64,000 nt of DNA from Branchiostoma floridae (GCF_000003815.2 NC_049985.1:12242416-12306415); one strand, 5' to 3'. Shown: positions 1 to 13,194, counted from the first letter of the stretch. The notes: generated by a model from the sequence alone, not told the origin. Made by a program: numbers and translations.

Positions 1-9
1 CATCTACAG

Positions 10-2676
10 GGTACTCATCTTCAACCGCCAAGACGTTTGTCCGGAAAGAATCAACCCCTTCAACATCCACATCGGCGATTCCGACCAGGTCAGCACGAAC
101 CCCAGGTGTGGAGGTAATCATCAAATGAACCTGAACCAGCCGTCCATTTCCGTCTCCTGTCAGGGGATGAAGGGTCGCTATGTGGGCGTCCGTCTTCCTG
201 GATCCTACCGAATACTGAACCTGTGCGAAGTCCAAGTATTTTTGGGTATGGCTTTATTTTACATGGTTACGGTGTATTCATAGGACGTTGTCACGAAAGC
301 TGATGTCGTACTGTACTGTGTGACCTATTGGCGACAGATTATTGTAACGACGTTTGGGGGGGGGGATTCCAATGCAACACTGTAACCCAACTTCTGGACA
401 ATACATAAGTGCTTTTATGTCCACTCTCTTGTCATTGTTTGATGATGAGGATGAGGATGCTAGACTGCAGCGCTAATAATAGAGTTCTTTTGAAAATTTG
501 GACAGTTGCATCGGCAAAGTCTGACTCATTGACTTGATTACACTATTCCTCTGTATCACTTCAGTTATATGGACTTATTGTGAAATTATCGTATCCAAAT
601 AATGTCATTCATCACTACTGGAAGACACAGGTAACATCGGAAATAAGAATTATCTATATAAATTTCAATGTTATCTAAGTTTAGAAAATGAAATCATGTA
701 TGCAAATGGAAATGTAGTCGTCGCGTGTTCTTCACCCCATCAGGTCGTTGTGCCCCAACGATACTCGGCAATTCTGCACCGAACCTCTACAAAATCTCGT
801 CAGGTGAGAGTACAAATGATATTTGTTTTCTTTAGTAACTAACAATAATAAGAACTAATAAGAACTACTTTCGCGAAAAAGCTTACGGGTACGCGCGCAC
901 GCAGCATGTGTGTGTCTCAGTCTGAATACGATTACCCGAGGATACCTTACTGGATTGTCTTGACAGGTTTGGGTAGGTCTTCATGACACCTTGGAATCAG
1001 ACTTGGGGTTTGTTTTTGGAACAGCAGCCTGTTCTGTAGATGTTTCATGGTTGTCAAGTCGTAGATAGCTTCTAGGAGGGAGAATAAGTCATGTAGCCTC
1101 CAAGCGGCTTTTTTTGGGGGGAACTGAATTGGACGATTTTGTTTTAGACTTTGAAATATAAAAACAAATGAAGGGATCATTATGATTTTTATATAAGCCT
1201 AAGTGATGATTTAGCCTGGTATCCAGCCGTAATTATAGCTCCCGAGTCTCTTCTCTCGGGAGCTATTACGGCTGGATACCAGGCTAGTGATGATTTGCAT
1301 AATCATAAATAATGCAAATCAGGAGTTAGTTAAGTGTTACATGTAGTGTTACACATATGACGTATCCAAGATGCATGCTGTAAACTATTTTCTTATTTAT
1401 TTATTTTATCTATCAGAACTGGTATGTCGGATGGGAGATGGAGCATCCTACCGAGGAACAGTCTCTATGACTGAAACAGGTATGACCTGTCAGCGCTGGG
1501 ACAGTCACACACCACATGACCACTATTACTCAACTGCAAAATTTCCTTTATCCGGGCTGGAGGAGAACTATTGCCGGAAGACTGAAGACTGGACCGAAAT
1601 TTGGTGCTTCACCACGGATCCCAGCTCGAAATGGGAGTTTTGTGACGTACCAGTATGCGGTAAGCAATCGATTTTGTGACTTCTATGTTAGTGCTTCCCT
1701 TTCCTTTCATCCTTATTTGTTACAACATCTACTACATAATCAAACACCATCTTATCAATCAATAATGATTGATGACTAATCAACTATACAAAACAAAAAA
1801 TGCTGCTTTCCGACCTTCCATATATTAAAAACAATTTTCTCAACATTCTCTCACCATCGGAATAACAATTTTGCATGTACCTGTTTCAGGTGTCGGACAC
1901 AAGCGGCAAGGGTGCAAGGGTGGCTACATACGACTCGGGCGGCACTGTATCCGACTGGTTCCCATCCCAAAGTCATTTGTGGACGCACAGCAGGCCTGTA
2001 AGGCGGATGGGGCGACCTTGGTCATGCCTAAAACAAAAGGACTGGACCTCGCTCTGAGACGCCTGGCCAAAACATACGGAGACAACTACGAACACTGGAT
2101 TGGCATGAAGAGGGTTGACGACCTCGACTGGACATGGGTGGACGGGACAAGTCTGGGACACTACCGGGTATGTGTTCTGTTGACAAGAACATGTAGTTGG
2201 TAGATCTTTGGTACATTCCATTCTTAACTTTGACATTGACATTAGTACTAATGCCACTGCCAAGTCTTGTTTGATATTTCGTACAGTCATCATTTTTCTC
2301 ATCACTTCCTTTTTCAGTTCCTGATTAGTCTGTTATGAATGATTGTATTTGGTCAAGGAAAAAATGTAACAAATGTTAGTGCGATGCAGGTAGACGAATA
2401 CGAGGGAATGGTACATTGCATCCCGTACATTACAGAGAATGGACAAAGAAAAGATCACCGTAGTTTTTACATTACCTTTACAGTAGCCTGGATGAAATTG
2501 ACATTCAAGCTGTTCTTCTTTTCCCCCAGGGATGGCACCCCGGTGAGCCAACGGGAGACAAAAGGGTGGAACTGTGCGTTCAGTATTGGTCTTCAGGACA
2601 TACTAGTGGTCCTATGTGGGACGACGCAGATTGCTCTGGGAAAAAGTGGTACATCTGCCAAATTCCTCCTGCTTGA
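10..2676 (+). CDS. Fucolectin-kringle-C-type lectin gene, copy A (5' end outside window)
   Basis: Five exons are visible: 10-245, 744-803, 1417-1659, 1890-2167 and 2530-2676, all GT-AG and in phase, ending with TGA at 2674-2676. The first holds the second half of a fucolectin (F5/8-type) domain, with the RxDxxxxR sugar-loop signature as RQDVCPER. A 20-residue linker exon follows. The kringle exon is bounded by phase-1 introns and has six cysteines. The last two exons give a complete long-form C-type lectin domain with WIGM, WVDG, WDDADC and YICQ blocks. The usual EPN calcium/mannose triplet reads EPT, so classical sugar specificity is doubtful. By homology with copy B the missing 5' part should encode a cytoplasmic tail, membrane helix and WSC-like domain, but that is inference. 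It is probably an extracellular recognition protein. Confidence 0.88.
890..1185. repeat. Short TACCTCCATG-family fragment in a copy A intron
   Basis: 'gattacccgaggatacctta', 'gtttgggtaggtcttcatga' and 'gtagatagcttctaggaggg' match the order of phrases in the 10735-11365 copy. The corresponding intron of copy B lacks it, so it inserted after the duplication. Confidence 0.45.
1212..1286. repeat. Palindromic foldback element
   Basis: The left arm at 1212-1246 begins TAGCCTGGTATCCAGCCG and the right arm at 1255-1286 ends CGGCTGGATACCAGGCTA. The arms are about 32 bases and near-perfect, with an 8-base loop, which would form a strong hairpin. It is absent from the copy B intron. Confidence 0.75.
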
Positions 2677-3259
2677 CTAAGGAATTGCTATTCTCTGTTT
2701 GATCAGTACATATTATCAGTAAATTGCATCATACATGTTGATGATCAGTGACTAGCACTTCCACTTGCACTACCAAGAAAAACTTTTCTTATCTTCCTTT
2801 TTTTTCTCTCTCTATTTAAGAAGAACATTTTGTCCACAAGTTAAGAATTTTAAGTCATTTTTTCTATCGGCATTTTCTTGAGCTAAAAATTATTCTGCAT
2901 AAAAACTTCTACTATGTAAACTGAAGTTATTTCCAGAATGTTATTCTTGTAGTAAGGCTTTTTCTTAATGCAGATATTTGCATCTGCGTTCTTACACTTA
3001 AGAATACTTTCTCATTTGACTGGGTTCTGCCTGAAACGTTTGACTGTTTTCAAAATAATATACAGTTGCTTGAGTAATTGTTATTTGGCGTGCTTTATAA
3101 CTATATTCTTAGTATGAGTACAAATTTGACACAAATATTTTTTTGGCAGGCTGTCAATAGACAAAGATGTAACGTACTTGGTGTAAATTCTTGTTTTTTA
3201 TATTTCAGCCATGCCATAGGTATGGTGAAATATATTGTATTCGTAATGTTTCTTTCTTC

Positions 3260-3960
3260 TTTCTCCTGTCAAATCTTCAAATCGAATCAACTCCGCCGTT
3301 CCTGGACCGATTGACTTGAAATTTGGCACAAGGGTAGAGTAAGCCAATACCCTCAGGTGTTTTTTTTTCATTTTTTTCATATCTGCCTTTAAAATGATTT
3401 TATTGAGGTTTTTGTCAATTTTTATGTATATTTCGGGCTCCTGTACCCTGGTATTACAGCCGAATGACATGAAATTTGGTACAGAGGTGCCTTGATCATA
3501 TGCTCACCTAGATTCAATAACAGTTTTGGCATACGGTACAACAAAATGCTGAATTTTGCGATTTTTGGCCATTTTTTGACCAAAAAAGGACATTTTTGGC
3601 TCCTGTAGCCTCGTTTTACAACCAAATGACCTGAAATTTGGTATAAAAGTGCCCTTCAATTATGTGCACATAAATTCAATAAAAGTTTTCCCATACGGTA
3701 CAACAAAATGCTTAATTTTGCGATTTTATGGCCATTTTTTGGACAAAAATTGGACATTTTTGGCTCCTGTTCCCTCGATTTACAACTAAATAACCCGTAA
3801 ATTGGTAAAGGGGTGCTCTAGATATTTATTCAAATGACCCATGTATAATTTTTGGCATGGACCACTTTAAAATGATATATTTGGGATTTTTTTTGTCATT
3901 TTCCAATGGCCAAAGGGGTTAACGACCTCAAGGCCTATTGTTGCATGAGGGAGATGGCTG
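3260..3960. repeat. Tandem repeat of about 160 bases, four units
   Basis: The phrase 'gacatgaaatttggtac' or a close variant recurs near 3310, 3465, 3628 and 3788. Between copies lie 'catacggtacaacaaaatg', 'ttttgcgattttt' and 'ggacatttttggctcctgt'. The block ends with 'gcaaatgtcggcctttctagt'. Related sequence at 14040-14795 is split by a LINE. Confidence 0.65.
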
Positions 3961-4244
3961 AAATATGCTGTATTTGCTCTCAAGCAAATGTCGGCCTTTC
4001 TAGTATTTTATTGTGTTTATAAGGCCACATTGACTCAATTTTATGACACCCTCCGGAGATGCCAAAAAAATCCAAGACAAAAATGCTGCTAAATCACAGG
4101 ACCAAAAATCCAGTCCGTACTTTCCCAGGCTTAGTTTGTGTTTGCCTCCAGTAAGACGGTAAGATGCAATCGTCGCTATTTCAATGATGTTTTATTGAGT
4201 ATCGTATCTTATTACCTGGATGTCTAACCTTCATCGGCGTTTTT

Positions 4245-4469
4245 TTGCCATTCTTGTTTAAAGAGGGGAGCAAGGGCGCTGTGGCCCCGTGCCCTGAACA
4301 TGCCCCCCCACCGCCATACCCTGGAGAGCAGATGCTCTGGCAAGCATACAAAATTCAATTTGCCCAGGGATTCTATTGGGTGGCCAGCTTTGCTTTAGAA
4401 CAGGCGAAAATCAATGCGCGTGCGGATGTCATCGATAAAATTAAGTCAGTGTGGCCTAAGCTGTTGTAA
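4245..4469 (+). CDS. Unidentified protein-like ORF (possible exon)
   Basis: The frame reads a proline-rich start (HAPPPPYPGEQ) and then MLWQAYKIQFAQGFYWVASF and an amphipathic Ala/Lys-rich end, stopping at TAA. Residue composition and local GC are more protein-like than the surrounding AT-rich DNA. There is no family that I recognise and no second exon. The equivalent place in the duplicate block (about 26000) lacks it, so it may be part of an inserted element. Weakly supported. Confidence 0.25.
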   Translation: MPFLFKEGSKGAVAPCPEHAPPPPYPGEQMLWQAYKIQFAQGFYWVASFALEQAKINARADVIDKIKSVWPKLL

Positions 4470-5269
4470 TTGCTTTAGTTTGTAACATAAAAGACTGAAA
4501 TGCCAAATTTTATTGGTAATACTTCTATTTTTCATTTTATGGAAAATGTCAGATTGGAGATCAATTGAAACTTTTACTGATCGTAGTCACTAGCTCAATA
4601 TTGATTGAGGACTAGCTGTTGTATTCACCTTAAAGGTTATGAAATATTTTGTATTATTGGAAACAATTGTAAGGTAACACTTCATAATGGAAAACTTTAC
4701 TATTGGTTATGCACAACTGGTATCAAGGTAAGGTTGGCTGTAATTTTTATTTTGTCGCTAACCATAAAGAAGCCACAAAGCTCACACCTTACAAATGATA
4801 CAGACATAACAATAAGCATAACATATTTCATCCAATTGATGATTACCCATTTTCTCATCTTCAAAGTTGGTTATGGACAGAGGAGCCTGAGATTTAAGAT
4901 TGCTTATCCTATTTTTCATTCCTTTTACAAGATAACAGTACTAAAAATTTTAATGTTAAATTGTAATCGACATTAACAATTTTAAACGACAGCGATAATT
5001 TCATGACAACTACTACCTTAAGAGAAATTGTTCTATTGGCAAGAAAAGTGTACAATGTACATGATGTGTTTTATTGGTAATAAAGATGCACATCATGTGC
5101 AATGCTACAATTAACTTTGAACGGCCTTTGTATTGGATGTTACAAAAAAAGGATGGAATAGATGTCGTTAGAGGCTCATGTCCCGTTTGTGAGGATCGGA
5201 TTGCTTTTACCAGGAGTTTAAACAATAGAATCTGTGCACAACTTAAAACATCTTAAAAACATAAATGTG

Positions 5270-6160
5270 TTACTCATTACATTTTATTTTATATGCCTGG
5301 AGTTGGTTCATAACATTTCGCCATTGCTTATGCAAATTAGATCCCTATGCAGATTAGATTTACATAATAATATTAAATTGTATCAAGCATCATTTGCATA
5401 ATAAATGTGTATTGATATTTCCTTCTTTCTTAGCTAAAAATGTGACAAGTTTGAAAGTCCTATAAGGAATGCAGTGGATTTACAAACTTTTCTCATTAAT
5501 TATGCAAATTAGCAGTCGATTTGCATAATTATAATTCCATCATGTAAGTCTTCCCTTTGGCTATCTACATACCAAAAACTATGACGATCCGTCAACACGT
5601 TTATATTTTCTCATTAATTATGCAAATGAGACCGTCATTTGCATAATTAATATGCATTGATATTTCTCTCTTCCTCATCTATATATGTGACAAGTTTGAA
5701 AGTCCTATCATGAAATGCAGTGGATTTATAAACTTTCCTCATTAATTATGCAAATTAGTTGCTGATTTGCATAATTGGTATTCCATTGTGTACATTGTTA
5801 CTTGGGCTATCTACATACCAAAAACCATGACGATCCATCTACACGTTCTCGAGTTATTCTCGTCCAAAGTTTGAAAGGAAATCGGCGACTGCAGTTCCAA
5901 AAAAGCCGCTAGGGGGTCCAAACTTAAAGCACTTACTCTCTGCACCAAGGGCTATCTACCACTCAAAAATCATAACCACAGCAGGTCCAGAACACGAGAT
6001 AAAAAAATTGAGGTTTTGCTGCAGTACCTTAGCAAGCCGCTAGGGGGCCCATTATCGAACTTGACCTTCGTTTTCCCGACCCCTACCCACCTACCAAATA
6101 TTATTGGGATCCATCAAAGTCTTCTTGAGTTATACTGTTAACACACAGACAGACAGACAC
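5270..6160. repeat. AT-rich repeat of ATTTGCATAATTA blocks, reverse member of the same family
   Basis: At least four 'aattatgcaaatta...tttgcataattaat' units alternate with 'aaaaaccatgacgatcca' phrases. It ends in an ACAGACAG microsatellite preceded by 'ccaaatattattgggatccatcaaag', the reverse complement of the phrase next to the TG tract in 46045-47131. Confidence 0.5.
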
Positions 6161-6232
6161 ACAGACTCACAAGCCTAAAACATAACCTTAAACATAACCT
6201 TAGCCATTCTGGCAAAGGTAATAATACATCAT

Positions 6233-6495
6233 CCATGAATAGACTACAGTCAACTTTATTGTTATGAAACACCTCAAAGGCTAAAATTGCGATATTATCA
6301 ATTCGAGTCATTATCCTGAATACAAAATTAATTCAGAAAACACTGGTCTGCTAGAATAATTCATTAAAATTCTACAACGTATACAGATAAAATGAATGTA
6401 GGCCTTTGGTCCAAGTAGTGCATTAAAGATATGGACCCCGTGATGCACGAAAGGTAACACTGGTTCTTATTAAGCTCCACTGTCAGTCGAAGTCG
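6233..6495 (-). pseudogene. Relic of the DNMT1 3' end (3' UTR and stop region)
   Basis: This stretch aligns by eye with 26866-27125, the true 3' UTR and stop region of DNMT1. Shared blocks include 'gaatagactacagtcaa', 'tacaaaattaattcagaaa', 'attaaaattctacaacgta' and 'cctttggtccaagtagt'. It stops just past the position of the DNMT1 stop codon, before any recognisable DNMT1 coding sequence. It sits downstream of lectin copy A exactly as the real DNMT1 end sits downstream of copy B, so it was carried along in the segmental duplication and has no independent function that I can see. Confidence 0.75.
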
Positions 6496-6499
6496 TAGC

Positions 6500-7146
6500 A
6501 GACATTGTATGTTTATCTACATGTCTTGATGTTGCATTTTTGTAATACCTTGGAGTTTTCTGGGAATACCCTTTTTCATGGTTTTGGCCAATACCATCAC
6601 GTCACATTACGTCATAATGACGTAAAGTTTCTTATAATACCTAAATTGTATATCTACATTCCCTGACATATGTTGGTTATATAATAAGTCGTTTAGGACT
6701 TACAGGAGTTTAGGACTTACAGAAGGGACGGGCCTCAAAAGCCCCCCGTCCTAGATTGTCGAACGAAAAAATGGTAGGATTAAGACCAGACCTCAAACTA
6801 AAGTAAAGTCAGCACAGACTAAGCAAGTCGTCCTCCTAGAATTGACTGTACCATGAGAAGAAAGGGTAGATGAAGCCCATGAAAAAAGCACTAAAATAAC
6901 AGGAACTAGTGCAGAGCTAGCTGTGTAGGCAGCGGATGGAGAGCACAGTGTTTCCCATGAGAGGTAGGACGCAGAGTCTTCATCTGCCAGTCAATGTGGA
7001 GAGCATCGGGAGCGGTAGGTGTCAAGGGGAAAACGAGGAAAGAAGTAACCAGAACGAGAGGTCATCGCGCTAGATATGGCTGAAGAGTTCGGAAAAAGAT
7101 AGGAGGTATCACCAAGCAATGTACTTTGCCAATACTGCTGCCCCGC
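6500..7146. other. Non-coding stretch, nothing recognised
   Basis: This lies between the DNMT1 relic and the minisatellite. No exon, repeat family or RNA gene could be supported. Confidence 0.5.
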
Positions 7147-7481
7147 CTTCCTCAGGTCCTTTTAGGGGGCGAAATTCCTCAGATCCTGCTAGGGGGCGAA
7201 ATTCCTCAGGTCCTGTAGGGCGCGAAATTCCTCAGGTCCTGCTAGTGTGCGAAATTCCTCAGGACCTGCTAGGGGGCGAAATTCCTCAGGTCCTGTAGGG
7301 CGCGAAATTCCTCAGGTCCTGCTAGGGCTAGGGGGCGAAATTCCTCAGGTCCTGCTAGGGGGCGAAATTCCTCAGGTCCTACTAGGGGGCGAAATCCCTC
7401 AGGTCCTGCTAGGGGGCGAAATCCCTCAGGTCCTACTAGGGGGCGAAATCCCTCAGGTCCTGCTAGGGGGCGAAATCCCAG
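7147..7481. repeat. 27-base minisatellite, twelve units
   Basis: The unit GGGGGCGAAATTCCTCAGGT plus CCTGCTA is repeated twelve times with small variants (aaattcc/aaatccc, ctgcta/ctgta). Because 27 is divisible by three it opens a frame reading GGEIPQVLL repeatedly. That frame has no neighbouring exon support and is not called as a gene. Confidence 0.9.
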
Positions 7482-8191
7482 TGAGGAGAGGAAATAAGTA
7501 GCTAACGTCGTAACGCAGAATTTTCTTCACTGTATTTGATAAGGTAATATACATATGTAATTCATAACGACCATAACAGCCGGACAAGCCATCGAAATTG
7601 AACAATGGCTCTGTCTTGATTTCATGACAGGTGGAACAGATACAAATCCTGCACATGGTCTGATCATAGTTCAGTTAATGCTGATTCCTTAGTAGTGACT
7701 AATAGGAATTTCCGTCATGTGGTATGCGTACGTTACAACACAATATACAGATTAGGTCACTTGCATGGTTAAGGATAAAATGGAACATGGAATCCTGCCA
7801 AATGAAAGAATTTTTGCACGTGTAATTTTGGCAGAGAAAGACATCGTTTAGAAACGATTATTTGGGTAGTCAATGACATAAGATCGAATAAGAAATTAAC
7901 AAAAGCTCTAAACGCTTCATGAAAGTATGAGAGCTCCAAAATCTTAAACTTGTTGATTCCGTAGGTTACATCTTTACCATGAAAAGACTTCCGTGGTCAT
8001 CATTCTTCGTCAAAGAAGTAATCACATGTATATAATGATCGACTCAAGCGATGGAAAACGTACATTGAGGAGTTTGGTTTGATCGTCTTTTACATTCATT
8101 TTCCCCGAAAGAAACTTTCGGCACGACAAATTGAGTATTTTACCAATGACGACGTTTCTGTTTGTAATGTAGACTAATTGCTGGGAAGACA
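7482..8191. other. Upstream region of lectin copy B
   Basis: The 5' flank of the copy B start codon is AT-rich, with no clear TATA box or initiator that I could defend. An in-frame TAA shortly before the ATG supports 8192 as the start of coding. Confidence 0.4.
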
Positions 8192-11100
8192 ATGCGTTTC
8201 TCCAGCCAGAAGATTGGCGCTACTCAAAGCAGATTCCAGACCGACAGCGTCGAGAATTTATTCCTTGATCCAGAAGACGAAGGTATGGCGCGGGGCAGTC
8301 ACTTGTTTCGAAAATTTATAAAGAGCTTTGATTGCCACAAGTCATCTGTTTGATCACAAGTCTAACAATTAGAAATGTAGCCTTTCTTTCTGTTTTTTTT
8401 TCAGTTGTGTTAACAAATGAGTCGTAACCTGGTTTCTGAAACACTCGAAATGAAATGTGTAGGATTGATACTACTATTATCATTATTGATTTAAGAATTA
8501 CGTAAGATGGTGGTGTTTTGAAAAAAATTAAAGGCAGTGTAGCGTTTTCTAAAGCAACTTGCTAACTACAATCTATACCAACAAATCCTTAATAAGAATT
8601 ATTCATATAATTTGTAACATATACAAATGAAATAACTAATAAATAAATCATGACATCGTGCCTCATCAGTATAGGTGCTTGTCGGCCTGTGACTGAATTT
8701 TCATCACAAACACAGAAGTGACAGAATCGTCACAAATCTCAAATCTCGTGCTGGGATCTAACTGGCAGTGTAGACATCCCATTCTTTGATCTGGAAGATG
8801 AATACATGACGCGTGGCGGTTAGTTGTAACGGTTTAATCGAAATAGAGATTTGATTGTCAAAAATCAGCTGTTTGATGTCTATTCTTTTGTTAATATGAT
8901 ATGAGGAAAAAAATTAATAATTCATGAAATCTTGCCTCATTAGTCTAGGTGCGTCGTCGATCCTGTGCCTGTATTTAGTTTCAAAGTCCGTCGCCAATTC
9001 AAGACACGCACTTCACATTTTAGCATATGTGGCTAAAATTTTGAGCTGTTCGTTTTGATTGTCTTTTGTCCAAACCAAGTTTGATCCTTAGTTTGTATCT
9101 GGAGAAGGTACCTTCGACACCGTACTTGAAATGACTATTTACAATGACAACGTTCGAGTATGTATGTAAGGCAGACAAATTGCTCGACAAGCTTTTTTTC
9201 CCTCCAGATACAAACTAATGATCAAACTCGTTGCTACTCAAAGCAGATGCCGTTCTGGCGGTGTAGACATTTTATTCTTTGATCCAGAAGATGAAGAAAT
9301 GTTGTTAGCGGTTAGTTGAAACAGTTGAATCGAAATAAAGAGCTTTGATTGTCATAAATCAGCTGTTTGATATCTCCTCTTTGAACCAGCAGCTAAAAAC
9401 CTTTTATGAAATTACATTGTTGGCAAGAGTTTCTTTGTTTTTCTTTTCCAGTCGTGTTAACGAAGTAAATCGTAGAATTGATAATGTCATTATCATTGAC
9501 TTAACATTTTGTAAAATTGCGGTATTAAATGAAAATAATCAAAGCTGATGTGGCATGATGATGAAAGTGCTTTGAGTATTCTAATTGCAATTTGCCAACA
9601 CATTAAAAGTTAAAAGAATGCTGTTGTTTTAATATTGATAATATGATATAAGGAAAATAATAAATGATTCATGAGGTATTGACACATTAGTCTAGGTGCG
9701 TCGTCGATTCTAGATCCTATGCCTGCATTTAGTTTCATCCGTCGTCAATTGAAGACGCGCACTTCACATTTTAGCATATGTGGCTAATCTTATTCTTTTT
9801 TCTTTGTGCAAAAGTTCCCGCGTCGGGTCGTTTTGAAATACCATTTTTCTTGTATGGACAGTTTGTCAGACATTCTGAATTCTTGGGACTCTAGGACTAA
9901 GTGAGCTCCATAGCTTGAAAGACGATGAGCAAAACAAGCATCAGAGGAAGGCCCCTCCCTGCCTTACCGACTTCCGAGCTGACATCACCTTCACGCCAGG
10001 ATATCGATTCAGGTAGGTAACAGCTCAATGCTATTTTGAATGAAGACAGCAGCAAATGGCTATCTATACCCCTAGCTAATCCACAGGATGGTGACTGTTG
10101 AGTGGCAAAAATTTGCCAGATCACAGATGGCCACCAAAAACTCTAATGTCATTAGTTCTATGGAACTGAACATATACTGCTTTAAAGCAAATGTGGTGGC
10201 GACCATGCTAACCATGGTGATCATTGAAAGATCATAAAAAGATCATTGAAAGAACCTGGTGATCATTGAGCGCCCCGCGAACGACCCTTTAAAGACCCGT
10301 CAAATTCTTGCTCGCTAAATGCTATACGCCCTACAGCACTGAAATTTGTCAAAGCCATCTTTGATGGCCATCAAACGTACCAGGTTAACATGATAAACTT
10401 ACAACCTTTATGAAAAATTGGTCAAATTATAATAAAATGACGACAAATTAAGGATTAACTTTCAAATGGTTGTACTTTTATGAATTATATTTCACAACAG
10501 ATGTAAAGATTGAGGTTGAAGACGACTGTGAAACTGGTACCCAAGGGAGGGAACATACCAATGTCGGAACGTACTGCCAATTTCCTGTGACTGGAGGCTT
10601 CGTCGGCAACGAGAACTATGTGCCTGGTGTTTTACAACAGGAGGAAATCCAAGGTAGCGTTGCACCGTAGTAACATTCGCAAACAATGTTATGTTTTCGG
10701 GCTTTATGTGTAATTGTGTGAGTATGCATATGTGTGTGTGTGTGTGTACGCGTGCGTGCGTGCTCGTGTATAAACAATACCATTACCTTCACCGCGTGAA
10801 CACGATCACTCGAACATGCCTCAGTGGATCACCTTGATATTTGGTGTATGGTTAGGTCTTGCTGAGACCGCAAAATGATCCGATTTTTGGCCCCCTATGG
10901 TTTGTTATAATAGGTTTAGATATTTAGTGTTCTAGGCAAGTTATGGTCGTGATTTTCAAGTGGTAGATAACCCTTGGAACGAAAAGTGCGTTGTGTAGGT
11001 TCGGGTTCCCAAGCGGCTTTTGTAGAATTGCAGGGTCCGACTTTGTTTCTTGGATAGGGAGTAAGTCAAGAAGGGGACAGTCACGATGTTTCAATGTGTA

Positions 11101-13130
11101 GTCACTATGTGGATAGTGTAAGTGATAATATACAAAATGATATGTAATTTATGCAAATCATGAGATTATTTGCATGATTAATGAGGAAAAGTCACAAATT
11201 CCATTATAGGATTCTCTCAAACATGTGACATAAGTAACCGAGAATGAGACGAATATTGATAGGTATCAACTATTCAAAGTAGGACGCAATTTACATAGTT
11301 TATGATAATTTATGAAAGTTTCCCATTTCATGATGGTGAAAGACAAAAGTCACTCTTGCTGCCTTNNNNNNNNNNNNNNNNNNNNNNNNNNNNNNNNNNN
11401 NNNNNNNNNNNNNNNNNNNNNNNNNNNNNNNNNNNNNNNNNNNNNNNNNNNNNNNNNNNNNNNNNGTAACTGTACTTAAGCGCTATTAGACACGAATCAT
11501 GCAATTAAGGAATGTCCCATTTACAGAATTTGTAAGGAAATTCTATAATGGCATGCTCTGGGAAACAAGACTTTCATACATTGAACAACTTGAGCTATTT
11601 CGAAAGAGAAGATAATCAACTGCTATAGTTTATAAAAATGAGGATATTGTATGCATTATCACTGAGAAACATATATGATACGCCACTCGAAAATATTTAT
11701 ACCACTTGGCAAAGATATAAACTCCTGTAGTTGGATTGTGAATTCCAATGAAAAGACCTTTACATATCGGGTTACATTACGAATGCTATTCGTAATACAT
11801 TGAAACAACAGGATGTACCTATTGCACTGATGAGAGCCATGACGATCCCGACACCAACGTCTATGAGTTCACTGACGAAGATAGAATGGACAACCCACGG
11901 CAGGCTAGACCCCAAAGTCAACAGGATGGACAGCCTTCAGCAGAAGATACAGACAGGGTGGGCTGTAACGCTACCGACTTGTTCGAGAACCCGATGTACG
12001 GCCCAGATGCGTTACCACAAGACCGCGGAGGTACGTTTGGCGCATTCTCAATCATTATGTCTGTGGGGGGTATGATCAGTACTACTTGGAGAAGAAAAAA
12101 TTGTTAATGAATCGAAAAGACCCTTTGTAATAGCCATAGGCTAGTTGGACAGCCCTGGCTGTGTGTTCTAACCAGCCAAACCAATGAATAGAATAAAATA
12201 AAAAGACATTGCATTTTCTGTGAATTTCAATGAAGGCACTTTTCACGTCATTATACTATTTGGACGTTATTCACTTGCACACAACAAGATATAAATACTG
12301 AGGATTTTTTTTAAATGTAATATTATATCAGCGGTGCTGTACACGGGGTTGATTAAAATGACAGATTTAACAACAAAGAACAAGTATGGTGGAAATGATT
12401 TAAGACTGGACACAGACATAGGTGCACAGTGTATCTAAAGTGAATCTGAATGGACCGAAGTTGACAACCAGAATACGTAGTTGTTTATAAAGGCTAGTGG
12501 CCGTCTTTGTATCTTGCTGTCGTCTGTTATTTACAGATAAAGACTGATTGACCTCAAACAATTCATTTGAAAGAAGTAATTGAGAAAGTTGTACATAAGA
12601 TTACTTAGAATAATTTCACAACATTTAGTCTTAGACAACAATTTCAAGTGATTTTTGGGAGAACTTCAACTAGAAAGATGCATTGTATGATGAGAATGGC
12701 TTAAGACGATTGGTATGTTTAACCAATGATCACCCTAATCAAACGATCAATTTTAAGAATTTCTTTTATTCGGACGTTTAAATATTAGGTTTTTAGGCAT
12801 TATTTTATGTCATTAGATTTTTATCTAATATCATTGTCGTGATAGAGCACATTCTTTGTTATGAGTATAGAATATACAATTCTGACCTGTAACAACAAAT
12901 ATTGATCTAGTCCAACAAAATATATTTACGTGTTGATAGACACATTTTAGTGTTGTCTCCAAATGTACCATTTAGTCATTGTTGATTTGCCAACAGCAGA
13001 AGACACGGACAAGGTGGACTCGTTTGAGAACCCGATGCACGCGGCGGGTGCAGTACGACAAGACGGCGGAGGTACGTGTTGTGGTTTGCATTCTTTTACC
13101 ATTTATCATTTCTACCACAAAGGAATGTGT

Positions 13131-13194
<64 letters not shown>

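Noticed and set aside
5013-5256. Small ORFs on both strands with a CPVC-like motif, with counterparts near 26690-26850
   Set aside because: The duplicate has stops and frameshifts in the same region, so similarity reflects segmental duplication, not coding constraint.
7147-7481. CRISPR array
   Set aside because: Units are contiguous with no unique spacers, and the setting is a eukaryotic genome.
7247-7501. ORF of nine-residue repeats
   Set aside because: Explained by a 27-base minisatellite. No splice partner or flanking coding sequence.
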